From NCBI RefSeq assembly GCF_013368755.1, contig NC_049561.1, positions 992,001-1,056,000 of the forward strand: 64,000 nucleotides of DNA. The letters run 5' to 3'. The notes beneath the pieces were generated by a model. It was not told the origin of the DNA. It worked only from the letters and a program-made list of their open reading frames with translations, and searched no databases. A program made the translations under genes and the position numbers. Shown in pieces: positions 34,990-47,194 of this stretch (positions within the stretch are counted from its first letter, which is position 1; each line of letters starts with the position of its first letter). This DNA comes from Talaromyces rugulosus (taxonomy: Eukaryota; Ascomycota; Eurotiomycetes; Eurotiales; Trichocomaceae).

Positions 34990-36588
34990 TTTGGCTGGTT
35001 GTTTGGTTTTGGTAAGGAGTGAAATCTTGACAAGGAATGAGCAAGAGGTTTGTAGATGTTTTGGTGTGATACTAATTAAAAGGAAAGAAAGATCGCCAGA
35101 AGCCTGGGGACAAAGTCCCTTTTATCCTCTGATGCCTCATATTAGCATGGGATATGCCTAGAAGCTTGAGTGTAGCTTTCTGCCAGGCTGACATATGGTT
35201 ACATCTGGCCCCCAGATACGGTAGTTTGCTGACTGCCGGAAATGAACGGATCCATCAAAACACCCAACGTGGGGTTCTAAAAGGAGTTAAAATGGGTTTG
35301 TAGGATTTTAGCCACAGCTTAAAAATTATAAATATATTGAACTCAGTACCAGTCACCAAGTCGCTGGAAAACGGTGTTGTTGGTTTAGGTCTTTTGAAGG
35401 TGGAAGTCGGGTCGGGAACCGGCAACCCGATTATTGTTGTTGCACCACGCAGTTGCTCCTCTTGCTGATGTTGCTCCGTGGGAATCAATAGTCATCAGCC
35501 TAGCGTGTGATCGACAACGATAAATGCTGATTCCCGTGGCTTTTCTGATCCAACGTGGCGGTTGACGTAAAAGCGCAAAAGGCAAAACGTAAAATGACCT
35601 AGCGGTTTCAACAGTAAGTCTCTACGGAGTAGGTTACGTGCATACAAGCTTACGGACGCCTTTGGGTTATTCGTACTATCAATGCTTTAGGTAAAATTTG
35701 CTTGTAGTTGCGCACATGCGTTGATGCAACGCAACTGTCATCTATTGTTATGCTTGTTGGTCTAAAAGGCCGCGATGTCCATGCATGTGACTTGGCGTCC
35801 TGCTGCTTTTCTCCCTTCATAGGCTTACTGGTTTCTATCATACTCCTGTCAGCACTCCTTTAAATCCCACAAGCTCATTCTGTGCTTCTTGGGATTTATG
35901 GGGAGTTGTTTGAGCGCCGGTACTTGATATCGCTCGGCAATCCATTGATGACTGTACCGACGAAATTTATCGTGATCATGACTTACAACACGCGCACATT
36001 TGTTTGGTTCTAAGAAAGGGCCCAAACAATCAGGCCATTTTGAACACTTCTGTGACATAAAGGAAGGGTTAGAGACCGCCGTTTTTGCGTGGTGGCTCAG
36101 TGACACCAATTTTCTCCTGGAATACTAACGCTATACGGAATGGATCTGCGAACTGGAAGATCGCATGGAAGAATAATAGATAGAATATGGTGTAGATAGA
36201 TGTCTGAGATGATATGCTTCTTTGTGTGTGTGGATTCTGATTCTCGGAGATATGGTGAACTTAAGCGGCATGCACCAGAGCAGAAATCGGACTCGCTGGT
36301 ACAAAATTAGGTTTATAAGGTGAAATTCTGCATATGAAGCTCTTTAAATTGAATTTACTACAAATATTTAGCTGTTTTAGCATTGATACTTGACTGTAAC
36401 TATCATATTTTGTAGGTCAGACCGGTTTAGAGAAAAAAAACTTGCTCGGGGTTATCTCGAATGGACGTACCTTTAAATAATCGTATATTACAGGCAGATT
36501 CGAAACTAGCTTCACATAGAAATAATCTTCTTAACTGATTTTAAACTGATCATTATAATTTGGATACTATAATCTATCTATTGACTTA
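34990..36588. other. 1.6-kb gene-poor AT-rich region
   Basis: The first 200 bp are the promoter of the secreted protein. A minus-strand frame at 35849-36109 starts with TTG and contains C-S-K-W-P-D-C and a H-D-H-D stretch; it may be a fragment of a spliced or decayed gene. 36330-36560 is very AT-rich. No gene is called. Confidence 0.4.
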
Positions 36589-37281
36589 TTACACCAAAGT
36601 GAAGTCTCCAATCTTCCCAGTAGCAAGATTAACCCCAACGCCGTTCTTTTTGCTATTCCACATGCAGATCCTGATACGATCCCCAGATTTTATGTCCAGA
36701 CGGCCGCCGGACCATCGTATGGGACAATTAGGTTCGTCCGCTATAAAGGATTCGAATTTATCCTTTGAATTTGGTACCTTATCTCCAAGGAAGTTCGAAG
36801 AAATACGCCCAGCTGAAAAGTTTCGTTCATTGAAACCCACCGCATCTTTTCCGTCTACCCATGCGTGAACGACAACCCTGTCTCCAGGTTCCGCCAAAAG
36901 AAAGTCATGGTTTTTGCCAACATATTCCCGGTTGGCTATGAATGTTTGGGGAGTATGTAAAACCTCGATTTTTGGAGTATTGGATTTCTTCGGGGCTTGT
37001 ACGGATTGTCCTTGTGGAACATTCTTCGAAGAATTTTCGCTTAAGAGGGGCAATAAGCGTTGAAGTTCTGGATCGTTGATTGCAGTATCCGTAGCTTTTA
37101 GATATCCTAGTTGCTATAGCCAAGGACATAGCTTTAGCTGGAAATTATGCAAGTTTGGGGTGACTTGAACACGTACCGCAAGCAGTATCTGTAAATGCAT
37201 TTTGGCACTGCTTAAGACTGCATCATGGTCTTCAACGTTGACTGATTTCTCACTGTTCATATTTGTAGAGGGTGACTTCAT
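36589..37281 (-). CDS. Tandem SH3-like domain protein (209 aa)
   Basis: Two exons, 37177-37281 and 36589-37113 (intron GTACGT..CTATAG, phase 0). After an N-terminal helical region, two similar units follow: F-I-A-N-R..L-A-E-P-G-D-R-V-V-V-H-A-W..G-V/A-G-F-N..G-R-I, and F-I-A-D-E..L-D-I-K-S-G-D-R-I-R-I-C-M-W..G-V-G-V-N..G-K-I-G-D-F. The (L/I)-x-x-G-D-R-(V/I) core, the Trp and the final G-x-I-x-x-F resemble SH3 folds. No signal or membrane span. Function is unknown. It is adjacent to another small lineage-specific gene on the same strand. A second ATG at 37260 is a possible start. Confidence 0.55.
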
Positions 37282-37970
37282 TATTCCAAATATGATTGAG
37301 TGAATTATTGATATAACCAGCAATTAAGCAATTGGTAAATTTGCTCTTACCCACGCTAAAAATTACAAGCAAGACTAGCTAGACCCTCAGTTTTATTAAT
37401 TAACCACCCCCCTTAATACATTTCCTATACGCCAAACTTTTGCCAGAAAATTAACTAACTTAAAGCAACAAGTAAAAAACACGTTCTCCATGATCCATGT
37501 CTGCATTTTTTTCAAATCAATAGCGTCTATATTTTACAGTCAAAAATGTTGGTTTATAATTACCAGTTGACATCATGAGGCCCTGTAAGCCAAAATATGT
37601 ACCTAATACATTCTTTTCCCAAGGAATGCATTTGAAAACCAATGCTGTTACTAAAATTGATAACTTCGATCATAACTTCATATTTATCACCATTCCTTGA
37701 CAGCAAGGTTTCTAACCAGTACTGGACAACGCTCATCGATTTACAGGGAACGTGCCTCAATCAAGAATAACCAATCGTGTTGGTCTGGAATCTTGCTGCC
37801 AAGTGTTTCTTTTAATAGGCTAATTGAAAATTACGTTATAAACAAGATGAAATAACTGAATATTTCAGAGTATACATAAGCAGCTTGGCAGTAGGAGGAA
37901 TAAACATGAGAGTGTAAAAACAGTGAAGGCGGTTTCGAATCTGTCTGTAGCAAGAAATACCAAACAAGAT
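37282..37970. other. AT-rich intergenic region with ORF fragment
   Basis: A minus-strand open frame at about 37560-37760 begins with TTG and ends G-P-H-D-V-N-W; no domain is recognised. The rest is AT-rich without coding character. Confidence 0.4.
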
Positions 37971-38521
37971 CTAGTCTTGAAGCCTTCTTTGTACTGGCAC
38001 CTTACTAAGCCTTTGTTCCATTTGCCGTCCTGTTTCGATAGACAAATTCTTTAAAGTACTAAAACTTTTCTCCTGAAGCATCATGCTCAGTCCATCCCAC
38101 CTGAATGCTTCACTCAATATTTCTAATGGCACCTCTTCGACTTTGTCGATTCTTATGAATGATGGTGGAGGTAAGCGTGTTTGCTCTTCGAAACTTCCGC
38201 ACAGTTTCAATTGTACACCATCCTTCCGGAATTTTCCTGTAGGGTGTATAGGAAGGTAGTGATTCGGGTCAAAAGTGGGATGTGGTAAGGTCGACGTAAC
38301 CTGATCAAATTAGAAAGCCATGAAAAGTATATGAAAAGAATAGACACAACCGTAACAATCCTGACCCACCTAGGTGGTCTGTTTAATGCTTTCCCTAGGA
38401 CAACCACCTTCTGAGATCGGTATTCTGATGATAACTGCACCTGCTGAGCAATTTCAACCCTCCATTCTGACTTGTCTTTGAAATGGAAGACTTTGCCTTG
38501 CGGCGCATTCTTATTCCTCAT
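37971..38521 (-). CDS. Small hypothetical protein, tentative two-exon model (147 aa)
   Basis: Model 38408-38521 plus 37971-38300, phase 0, using donor GTGGTT and acceptor GATCAG. An alternative stronger donor GTGGGT at 38396-38391 leads to an early stop. The second exon is the larger open frame and has natural-looking composition (P-T-G-K-F-R-K-D-G-V-Q-L-K-L-C-G). The N-terminus N-A-P-Q-G-K recalls N-V-P-Q-G-Q in the neighbouring SH3-like protein, perhaps by chance. I do not recognise a family. The gene could be decayed. Confidence 0.35.
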
Positions 38522-39336
38522 AGTGAATGTAATGGACAATGCTTTTGAATGCAGTACTTAAAAGGAAAACAGGAAGCGGAGGAGACAATTTAAAGCGAGG
38601 GTTGGTAACTTGATTAGGTGACACGTCATGGAGCTGAAGTATGCAAGAGTGCCCAAGCTGCTTCTTTGATGTACACTGTGTAACCTCTCGAGTTGATGAT
38701 GGCGTGCGGGGTCACATGGACGGTGATTGATTGAAAGGATCAGAATCCTGTTATCAGTCAGTCACTCTGTCTGGGCAATATTTCAATTCATTTTACGAGG
38801 GAGCATTTTCTTACATCGAACATCTTGTGATAGATTTCGTATAGATGGAGTTTGATCCAAAGGTGTGAGTAGCAGCTCGCTTTAGCTCTCCTAGATAACC
38901 ATGGAGGGTATTCTAGTAACCACCTTTTAGAAAATATGCTGTCCCCTTGAAAACCCCATGTTGCTCTGGTATGGAAACCAGAAACGATATAAGTTACCTA
39001 TAAGTGAAACTTTCATGGAATAGCAGTTGACAGTGCACTTGCGACGTTATTGTTATCTTTGCAAATTCGAACCATGGACCGAAGGCAGGGGTATCAATGC
39101 TATATTTTTAATAACCATTAACTTGTATATGATTTTTTATTAATTTGTAAAAGGGTTTTAAAATTTTTATAGTATCTCTAATATATAATAGAGTAAAGTG
39201 ATAATGTCCCTATCTCACTCTTATCTCAAGATGGAAGCGGTGGTTGCTGCGCTGCATTCTCGCCACACATATTAGAGGTTGTTGTTGTTAATGTTGCCAC
39301 TGCTTATTATTATTCTGAGCATAACGGGTCTAGAAT
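38522..39336. other. Intergenic region
   Basis: Promoter of the small gene and 3' flank of the decarboxylase. Strongly AT-rich at 39100-39190. GTTGTTGTTAATGTTG repeats near 39280. No gene seen. Confidence 0.5.
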
Positions 39337-41370
39337 CTATTTTGCTTGCGCTGCTGCAGCTGCCCTCTTGCGCGCCACGTCAAGCTGGCCACTGAGGCGC
39401 CAAGGGTAGTCGAACTGATCCATAAACACCTCGCATAGCTACAGGATGGTCAGCAAAGGTATCTCTCAAAAGACCATAATTCAGGTTGGTACTTACTTGG
39501 ATGTGATTGGCTTCGATAAACTCTTGATCCGACAGAACCTTCTCCATGTCCTCGACAGTCTTGCACGTAAAGCTCCGGCTTTTTTTGCCAGTCTCCTCGC
39601 GGGCGCCAAAGAATTCCAACATCTTTTGATGATCCCACAGCATGCTTACGTCGTTGTATAGTTGGTTTGGTCCGTGGATGGCACGCTCAATCGAGTATCC
39701 GTTGTTATTGATTACGAAGATGAGTGGCGTGTATCCATACCGAATATAGGTTCCGATTTCCTGAACTGTCATTTGCAACGAGCCCTCGCCGACGAGAAGA
39801 AGCACTCGTTTCTTTTGTGCGCCTTCAATTTCTCGCGCGGCGGTCAGAGCCCCGAGACATGCTCCCACGGTGAAGCCAATGGACGACCAATAAATCTGCG
39901 TGATGAAGCTCACGTCTTTGGAAAATACTGCATCTGGGACACCATACTGGGCTGTGCCTGCTTCGGCGAGCACGACATCTCCAGGGCGCGTGAACCTGCC
40001 GATCCGTTGCCATATATAGGACTGCGTGATGGGGCCTGACTTTGAATCGTTCAAGAGAGGTGCCTGGGATTTGTAAGTATTGTCGAATACAATAAGGTAA
40101 TTTACTGCTTACCTCGATTCGCGGCCCCTTTTGTGGCCGTGGAAGCTTGTATTGAGAGGCTTTGGTTTCCAATTCCTGAACGATGCGTTTGAGAACAGGC
40201 AGGAAATGCACTCCTTCAAATCGCTCTTGCTTCACGGCGCAGTGATCATGCCCCAGCATTACGAGATTCTCGTCCAGTAGATTTCTCGTGAAACCGCCAG
40301 TGTTGGAATCGGAAAGGAGTGGGCCGATATTCAAAACCAGGTCTGATGCTTCGATTGCGGCTTGGGTTTCGGGGAACGAGACTGAATTTTTCATTAGTCA
40401 CTGTTACTCCTTAACCCAAAAAAAATGAGAGTACTCACCTTGTCCATTGTAAAGACCATTGTAGTATTCACTATCCTCATGAATGATTCCCTTGGACAAA
40501 GGCGTTGAATAACTCGGGAAACGCGTCAACTCAGCCAGTCGCCTCGTTTCGGCCTGTGCATTGTGGCGAATCGCCAAAACATCAGCCAGAATAGCTGGGT
40601 TGGAAGCCTTCTCAATCTCCTCGAGAACGCGTGCCACGACCTTGTCCTCAACCTGAGGGCTATTCTTAATCTCAAGATCTAGCGGAACTTGCAGACGCTT
40701 TGCATCCAACAGTACCGAGACAGAGTCCATGGGCACGTAAATGGTGACGGGAAGTCTGGTCTTGACGGCCTCGATGATGACGCGGTCGATCTCTTCGGCC
40801 ATGGTTGCGTCGTCTAGCAGGATGGCTTGCGTCTTGTTGATCGGCTGGCCCATTTGCGTGTATATTAGGTGATCCTGGTTGGCTTTGAAAGTATGATGAA
40901 TCATGATCTTTGCATTTTGCTCTATCAAAGCATGTTAGCAGTCAGTTTCGTCACTATAAAGTCTCTTGGTGAAGCCCTACGGGGTCGGGAAGTCATTCCA
41001 ACAATGTGAATCATGCCCGTATGTTCTGCATACGCGCCGGCCACGCCATTCATGGCAGAGAGCTCTCCGACACCGTACGTAGTCACCAGACATCCTGGCA
41101 AGTCGCGGACACGCGCAAACCCGTCGGCCGCATAGGCTGCATTCAGTTCGTTGCATGTGCCTTGCCATGTAAGCTGGGGGACTTTGAGCAGCTCATCGAG
41201 CAGGAACACTAAAATTGCGTTAGAAATACTCGAATCACTAGAATCACTGAATGTGTGGTGTGGTGTTTGAACTCACAGTTGAAATCTCCAGGAACTCCAA
41301 ACACATGGCGAATCCCCAACTGTGCAACACGCTCGAAAATGTACTTCCCCGCAGCGATAGATTCGGCCAT
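39337..41370 (-). CDS. Thiamine-diphosphate 2-oxo-acid decarboxylase, PDC family (580 aa)
   Basis: Six exons: 41277-41370, 40981-41208, 40439-40921, 40113-40381, 39497-40063 and 39337-39438, 1743 nt in frame. It has all hallmarks of pyruvate/indolepyruvate decarboxylases: G-V-P-G-D-F-N with Asp29, C-N-E-L-N-A-A-Y with the cofactor-activating Glu52, the I-H-H-T His pair, Y-G-V-G-E-L-S-A, and the ThDP/Mg motif [20 protein letters not shown] (GEG instead of GDG). It converts 2-oxo acids to aldehydes plus CO2 in the cytosol. Its place next to amino-acid catabolic genes and its difference from the housekeeping enzyme suggest a branched or aromatic 2-oxo-acid substrate. That substrate is an inference. 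Confidence 0.9.
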
Positions 41371-41777
41371 GATTGAGTCTTTAAATGATACAGTACTAGG
41401 TAAGCCAGTGCTGCGCTGAGTCAGTATCTGCAGTGAGAAAATAGAAGAAGAAGAAGAAGAAAAAGGAAAAGAAAAAGAAGCAAGCTACGTGTTGCTCATG
41501 TAGCAAGCGACGATAACCGTTATCGCGGTGGATCCGTCTAAACAAAGGCGCAAACCCCCGCTTCACGCGGAGTCATTTTTTGCGATAATGGAGTTGGCCG
41601 GCGACAATACGACATGGGGCGACCTACATTGAAAGCTTGCAAAGTAATAGGTGATTGGTATTGGTTCTTTGTTTGTTTGTTTGCTTGCGGTCCTGGTCTA
41701 TACTAATTAATAACTACGTGGTTGTCCCGAGGCTATCCGCAATCTTATCTCATATGATCGATCTGACGTAGGCGGGA
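41371..41777. other. Promoter region of the decarboxylase gene
   Basis: Contains a GAA/AAG-rich purine stretch (41445-41480), TTGGCCGGCGACAA at about 41594-41607, which resembles the CGG-type motif seen upstream of the permease, and TTTG repeats at 41669-41684. No gene. Confidence 0.5.
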
Positions 41778-42153
41778 CACCAAGCCGGCCGGGATAGTTG
41801 TAGCTCATGTAAAAATGGTCATTTTCTTAACATTTTACGAGATAACTATGGTTCGAAATTTAGTATATTGTCAAATATATTTATATAAAGTTATATACTA
41901 AGTCTCAAATTATAGAATTTCTTTTTAGGAAAAATTATGTATTTTATTGTATTGTATGAATACAGGTGTAATTTTTTTTTTAAATTAATATCTTCTTATA
42001 TAATTTATTACGTTGAGAATCAGCCGGCTATATTATAATTTGTATAACTTTAAATATATATAGTTACCTAGTAAAATGTTGAGATATCACAGGGTTCAAA
42101 ATGGCCATTTTCTATACATATGTAGGTTTACAGCTGTCCCGGTTGGCTTGGTG
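41778..42153. mobile_element. MITE-like non-autonomous DNA element (376 bp)
   Basis: The ends are imperfect inverted repeats. 41778-41852 starts CACCAAGCCGGCCGGGA and has AAAATGGTCATTTT, AACATTTTAC and GATAACTAT. The reverse complement of 42065-42153 starts CACCAAGCCAACCGGGA and has AAAATGGCCATTTT, AACATTTTAC and GTAACTAT in the same order. The interior is very AT-rich with no ORF. Size, terminal inverted repeats and lack of coding capacity fit a miniature inverted-repeat transposable element. I could not define a clear target-site duplication. Confidence 0.65.
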
Positions 42154-42381
42154 GGCTGTGGAATATGTTATGTATAATATCGTCAATATTTCTTGGCAGT
42201 TATTAACACACAAGTGAGGCTGGGCGTTTGGATTTGGATATATTTCCTATCTCGTCCCCTGAAACTCCACCGAAGCTGCTTCTACAGACTCAGCTATGTC
42301 GTAATATCATCTTATAATCTGACTATAGGTTTTGCTCATTCATTATATACAAAAATCCTGTGTCACAAGCTAGAATTGAAA

Positions 42382-45227
42382 TCAAAACCCCGAGTCTCGT
42401 AAAAGATCCTCCAAAAGCTGGGATTCAGGGTGCAGAGATCCAGAGGTTGCTGGATTAATATGTCTTTCGCTGAACAAATCCAAGTCGATACCGGAATACA
42501 TAGAGCTGAAAGGGTCAACGGTCTCTATCTCGCTATGATTCGGGATCGGAACTTGGCTATCTGGAAGGTTGTTCTCATTATCGGCGTATATCGAGCTTGT
42601 AGGCAGACTTTGGTCGAGGTGAGAAGGGAAGTGTGCTGGGGTCAATGATTGCCCTGGTGGACGAAAAGCGGCCGGGCCTGAGTCGACCATGTTATAGTGG
42701 CTCTCACAGGAAGTTGTAGTATTGTTATTGCTGTTGTTGTTCATCTGCCACATAGACTCCCAAGTTTTAAACGAGTCATATCGTCTATGTGAGGCTGCTG
42801 CTGTATTGTGATTCGACGTCTGCAGGTCTACCGGTTGCAGATGCGACAGTGCACGTTCGAGAGATTCTATAAGAGACACTTCAGATCGGGCGGAGTCTCC
42901 CGCTGCCGACATCTCACAGATCATATCCAAGCCATCTTGTAGCAAGTCATAAAACTGGCAAGTTTCATCTTGAATAGAGCATGCAATCAGCACTAATAAA
43001 GATGCCCGGCAAGAACTGTATTCAATGTAGGATGCTCGCGCTAGTCCTGGGGTATTCTCTCTCAGCGACCGACAGATATCAAGAGCTTCTTGCGCGGCCG
43101 AAACGCAATCGTTCACTAACTCCAGCCGCCGGGATGTCGGTTTCTTTCTAGGTTCTAATGGCCCGTCTGTACAGTTCATCTCTTCGCTTTCTGGAGATGC
43201 TTCTGAATGAGGCTGAGAGCAGGAGCCATGTAAGAGAAATGGACGTCCTACAAACAGCCGTACTAGACAGTATTCTAGGCGAACGTACATCGCAGCGCGC
43301 CAGGACGAGAAACCGTGAGATATATCAGGGCGTATAATCGCCTTGGGAAGAGATTGCCACCATGTTGCTAGTGCCCGTTTAGTGTCTATTAAATGAGATA
43401 GAGTGCTGGGTATTTTCTGTTTAGTCGAGGTGCGAAGCAATGTCCTATATCAATTATTGGATTAGCCAAAGTTAAAACAGGCAACCCATAAAATTAGCAC
43501 GGTTGTATGTATTTGAGTAAAAGAACATACATATGTTGTAGAAGCTCTTCCAGATAATGAACAAGCCTAATAGACGTGACCATGTGTACAGTATTTGAAA
43601 AACTGAGGTTTTCTCCATGGTTCTCTGACACGGTTGGAAGATTTGTCTCGACGTCGCTACGAGAGAGAGATAGTGGTCGGCCATGAAAGATGTTGATTTT
43701 TCTACCTCATTGAATTCGTATCAGAATAAACTATCACAACTTAGAATGTATACTTACCTGTCAAGAGTATACGCGCTCCACCAAACGCGATTTCTAGTCT
43801 CAATCATAGTAGCACTAAGGACATTTCCGGTGTACCTTCGATGCATCCCATTTTGCATTGCCAGTCGAATCGCAAGGTTCAAATAGACGTATCCAAGACC
43901 GGAAGCATCTAAAGGGAGTGTATATACTCCGAATAGCAAGCATGCTTGGACACTTTCGAGTGACGACAGCTCGATGATTTCTGGAAGGAGCTTAATCGCT
44001 TGTTGGTAGAACGCTTTGCCCACTTCATCTTCGGAAAATGTGAGGCTGCCTTTCGGTCGGTGGTTCCGTCGAGTCGAATCCAAGTACACGTATTGGGTGC
44101 CGATAGCAAAGATGGTAAGCACAATGCTGATCGCCGGGGCATCTTTTGTCGATAGTTTCTCTGGCTCCAAATAAAAAATATTGAGTTTCCCACGTGACCA
44201 GCTCTGGTTAACGAGGAAGTAGTTCGTTTGAGCATATTTGAAAAAAATATCGGTGAGAAAATCAGCGATATGCCTAGGCGGAAAGCAGGAGATGATGGCA
44301 GAGAGGTTGCTCAGACCAGACTGTACTTTTTCTGCTCTCCAATACCCCGAGATTTCTTCTGATCCCTGCGAAGGCTTTGGCCGAATTAACACGTGCGAAT
44401 CAGGAACGTGCCCGATTGCAATTTTCACGTACCTGGAACATCCTTTCATCAATGTATCGTTTTAGTCGCATCGAGAAATTCCAATAGGAGAACTCTCCAG
44501 AATAATCTAGCTAAGAATATCAGTGAAAAGATACAAGCAATATCCGAAGAAGGATCCTAACGTGTAACGTTTTCCTGGACCGGGTCAATTGTGCAAACTT
44601 CCTCGTTAAGGGAGATCAGATCATCATCGTCATCATCTTCTTCTAGCTCCGGTTCTCTGGGATCAACCAAGGTTGCTTCATTTTTACGGAGAACCTCATA
44701 CGTCTGCTGGAGACTTTCTGTGTCAAGACTCAAATCCGGACACCTGACTTTCAAAATCTGCTCCATATAAAAGCAGCGGTGCGATAATTTACCAACATGG
44801 GATTTTGAAATTCGAGGTCTAGATATTATATCACCTTGATTAACCTACCGGGCTGCGAGAACCCGCTTCAAATATAGTCGGCGACTCACCTTATAGCACG
44901 CGGTGAATCATCCTGTTCTTGTGGACCAGCACGGTTAAATTCGCAAGTATTTGAATAGTATAGACATCGTCGACAGGGTACGCCTCCCTCGCACTTTTCT
45001 TTCAGCTTTCGACATCGATCGCATCTGCTCAGGGTCAGTACCTGTAACGGATATGCACGGAGATTACGAAGGGATACCCACGCGCGAGCCGCACGTTTCC
45101 TTTCTTCTGCGAGCACTCTCCGTGGTTTGTTTTTGCGTGGTCTTTCTAGAAGTGTAGCGCCGTTATTGTTCAATGGAGCGCTCTCCGGGCTACAATTTTC
45201 TGGATTGATTGGCGGGTCGGAGTTCAT
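42382..45227 (-). CDS. Zn2Cys6 fungal transcription factor (817 aa)
   Basis: Seven exons: 45082-45227, 44890-45024, 44562-44818, 44433-44506, 43758-44365, 43531-43701 and 42382-43444, 2454 nt in frame. Zinc cluster C-D-R-C-R-K-L-K-E-K-C-E-G-G-V-P-C-R-R-C..C-E-F begins right after intron 1. A linker has an acidic run (E-E-D-D-D-D-D-D-L). H-Y-S-G-E-F-S-Y-W-N-F-S-M-R-L-K leads to the fungal-specific regulatory domain (F-K-Y-A-Q-T-N-Y-F; M-H-R-R-Y; R-N-R-V-W-W-S-A-Y-T-L-D-R; H-G-R-P-L-S). The C-terminus is Ser/Asn-rich. It sits between the decarboxylase and the FAD oxidoreductase/permease pair, which makes it a candidate pathway regulator. Confidence 0.9.
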
Positions 45228-45677
45228 CGTTTATCGGTTCCTCCAATTTTCCTGTGTATTTGACCGTCGCTCAAAGGACAAGTGATAATATACGGGATAC
45301 GTCTTGTTGGGTTATTAATGGAGGGTTTTGAGGTGAGATAAACTTGTCATATTGATTGGATTGACTCTTAAACTCTCCTGTGCTTATCAGTAGCGTAGTC
45401 CACATTGGGATATAGTGGCTTCTTGCGCCCCTGTACCATTGATTATTGCCACTTGAGAGGGGTAACTGAAAGTAAAGGGAGCGAGTGATTGTCCGATATT
45501 TATAACATTGAAAAATTCGAAAGACATCTGGAACATCCACGGATACTTTATAATCGATATGAAGATGAGAGAGTAGAAATAGTTCAAGGACCGTTGTTTT
45601 TAGTTGTTAATGCTAAACAGTATACCCCTGTTCCCCCAAAAGCCGGTATTGAACTATACAGACGATGTCATCTAGTT
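45228..45677. other. Intergenic region between regulator start and FAD-enzyme stop
   Basis: Promoter of the Zn2Cys6 gene, which is minus strand. Short ORFs overlap without domain features. Confidence 0.5.
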
Positions 45678-47194
45678 TCATTGCTTGGTTGCCCCAAACG
45701 ATGCAGTGCCTAAGATATCTCCTTTCCCTTCAGTGCCATTCTGTGCCCGATCAATTCGAAGCTGCGACGTTTGAAACAGCCGTGGTATACCACACTTCTC
45801 AAACGGTGCACCATGCGCAATCATCTTCGCCAATCCTTTCGCAGAAAGCCAAATAACAGGCATTCCATGTCCATTGAAACCGGCATTGATATATTGGCCA
45901 GGCTTATTTGGCACAGATCCGATATGTGGGTGCGAATCATACGAATATCCCATGACGCCGCTCCAAATCTGACGCACTGCTGCGCCGCTGTTATCCCATC
46001 CGTGGTAAGTTCGTTGCATATAGTCATTGTAATAATCTTTCGCAGCGTCAATGAGAATGCTGTCGTCGACATTATTGTACCATTGATATTTGAACGGTTT
46101 GAATTTCGCAGCAGCACCGCCGACAACAATGCCCCCGTCGTTTCGTCCGATCAAGTATGAAAGTGTGTTATCCTCGGTGCGGTTGATGTATGAATTATTT
46201 AGGAGAGGGGCTTTCGTGCCGTCCGGAACAGCAATGTGGCATGCTATGCCTTTGCAGGGGATGATGTTCTTTTCGTATTCTGGGAGAAGCCCCGAGACGT
46301 ATGCATTATTGGCATGTATGATTGTGTCGGCATGGATTTTACCACGAGAAGTATCGACTGTATACCCGCCTGATGGATCCGGCAGAATTGATACCGCCGG
46401 TGTATGTGTTTGCAAATTTACTTGCTCACTGGCGAGAATTAACTTGGTCAAATGTATAATAAACTTGTATGGTGACATGGAGGCCGCCGTGTATGATGCG
46501 CAGGCCTTTGCACCTTTGACGCCAGATATCTATAGCATTCAATCAGTGTATTTTTTAAAAAAAAAAATGTAATGATAAAGAAGACACATACACCTTCTGC
46601 TTCCTTCCCAGTATAAAAAACCACGTCCTCCATATAACTCAATCCATGAGCAACCATCTGACCATACACAGTCTTTGCATTCTGCGCCGATTGCTCGTTA
46701 CACCAAACATCAATAGATCTGCAAAGATTAAAGTCGCAATCAATGCCTTGCTCTCGGATAAACTTCTTCATAGCAGGGACATGCGCGATTTCAAACTCGG
46801 CGATTTCCACTGCCGCCTCTAGACCAGCCCGTTCAATGTATGTTGGGATATGGCCGTACAGATCTGGTCGCAAATGGCCGCCATTTCGACCTGTCGCGCC
46901 GGAGCAGACTCCTCGTGCCTCAAGTATGGTTATAGAATTCTTCGTGCCTTCGGCGAGGAGATGATATGCCGTGCTTGTACCTGCGTATCCAGCTCCGATG
47001 ATCAGAATGTCTGTCTGCTCTGGAAGGGTCTCTGTCGAACGATAGTCGCTGAATTCAATGTTCCCATCTTGTTGCCAGAAGGTTTGCCCGGGGTTTGGCG
47101 CCGGAATGCATCCGGGTGCTTTTGAAACACCGTTCGTAGCAGTCATTGGGGTCATGAACGATAAAAAAGCTTTACACCAGAATATTTCTGCCAT
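45678..47194 (-). CDS. FAD-dependent oxidoreductase, OrdL/PuuB-like DAO superfamily (484 aa)
   Basis: Exons 46592-47194 and 45678-46529. The phase-0 donor GTATGT gives E-G joined to I-S-G-V-K-G; a GTGTAT donor three bases earlier breaks the frame. The dinucleotide-binding motif D-I-L-I-I-G-A-G-Y-A-G-T-S-T-A-Y-H-L is near residue 63, followed by E-A-R and S-G-A-T-G-R-N-G-G-H, the flavin-proximal block typical of gamma-glutamylputrescine oxidase/OrdL-like enzymes. The C-terminal W-S-G-V-M-G-Y-S-Y-D..I-G-S-V-P..A-G-F-N-G-H-G-M matches the family. It oxidises an amine or amino acid at C-N, presumably with O2 as acceptor. It diverges from an amino-acid permease across 469 bp, suggesting co-regulation. 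Confidence 0.88.

Noticed and set aside
37560..37760. Minus-strand ORF ending G-P-H-D-V-N-W
   Set aside because: It starts with TTG, has no recognised domain, and no plausible splice partner was found.
46592..46594. GTGTAT donor for the FAD oxidoreductase intron
   Set aside because: It shifts the frame. The overlapping GTATGT donor keeps it and gives family-like sequence.
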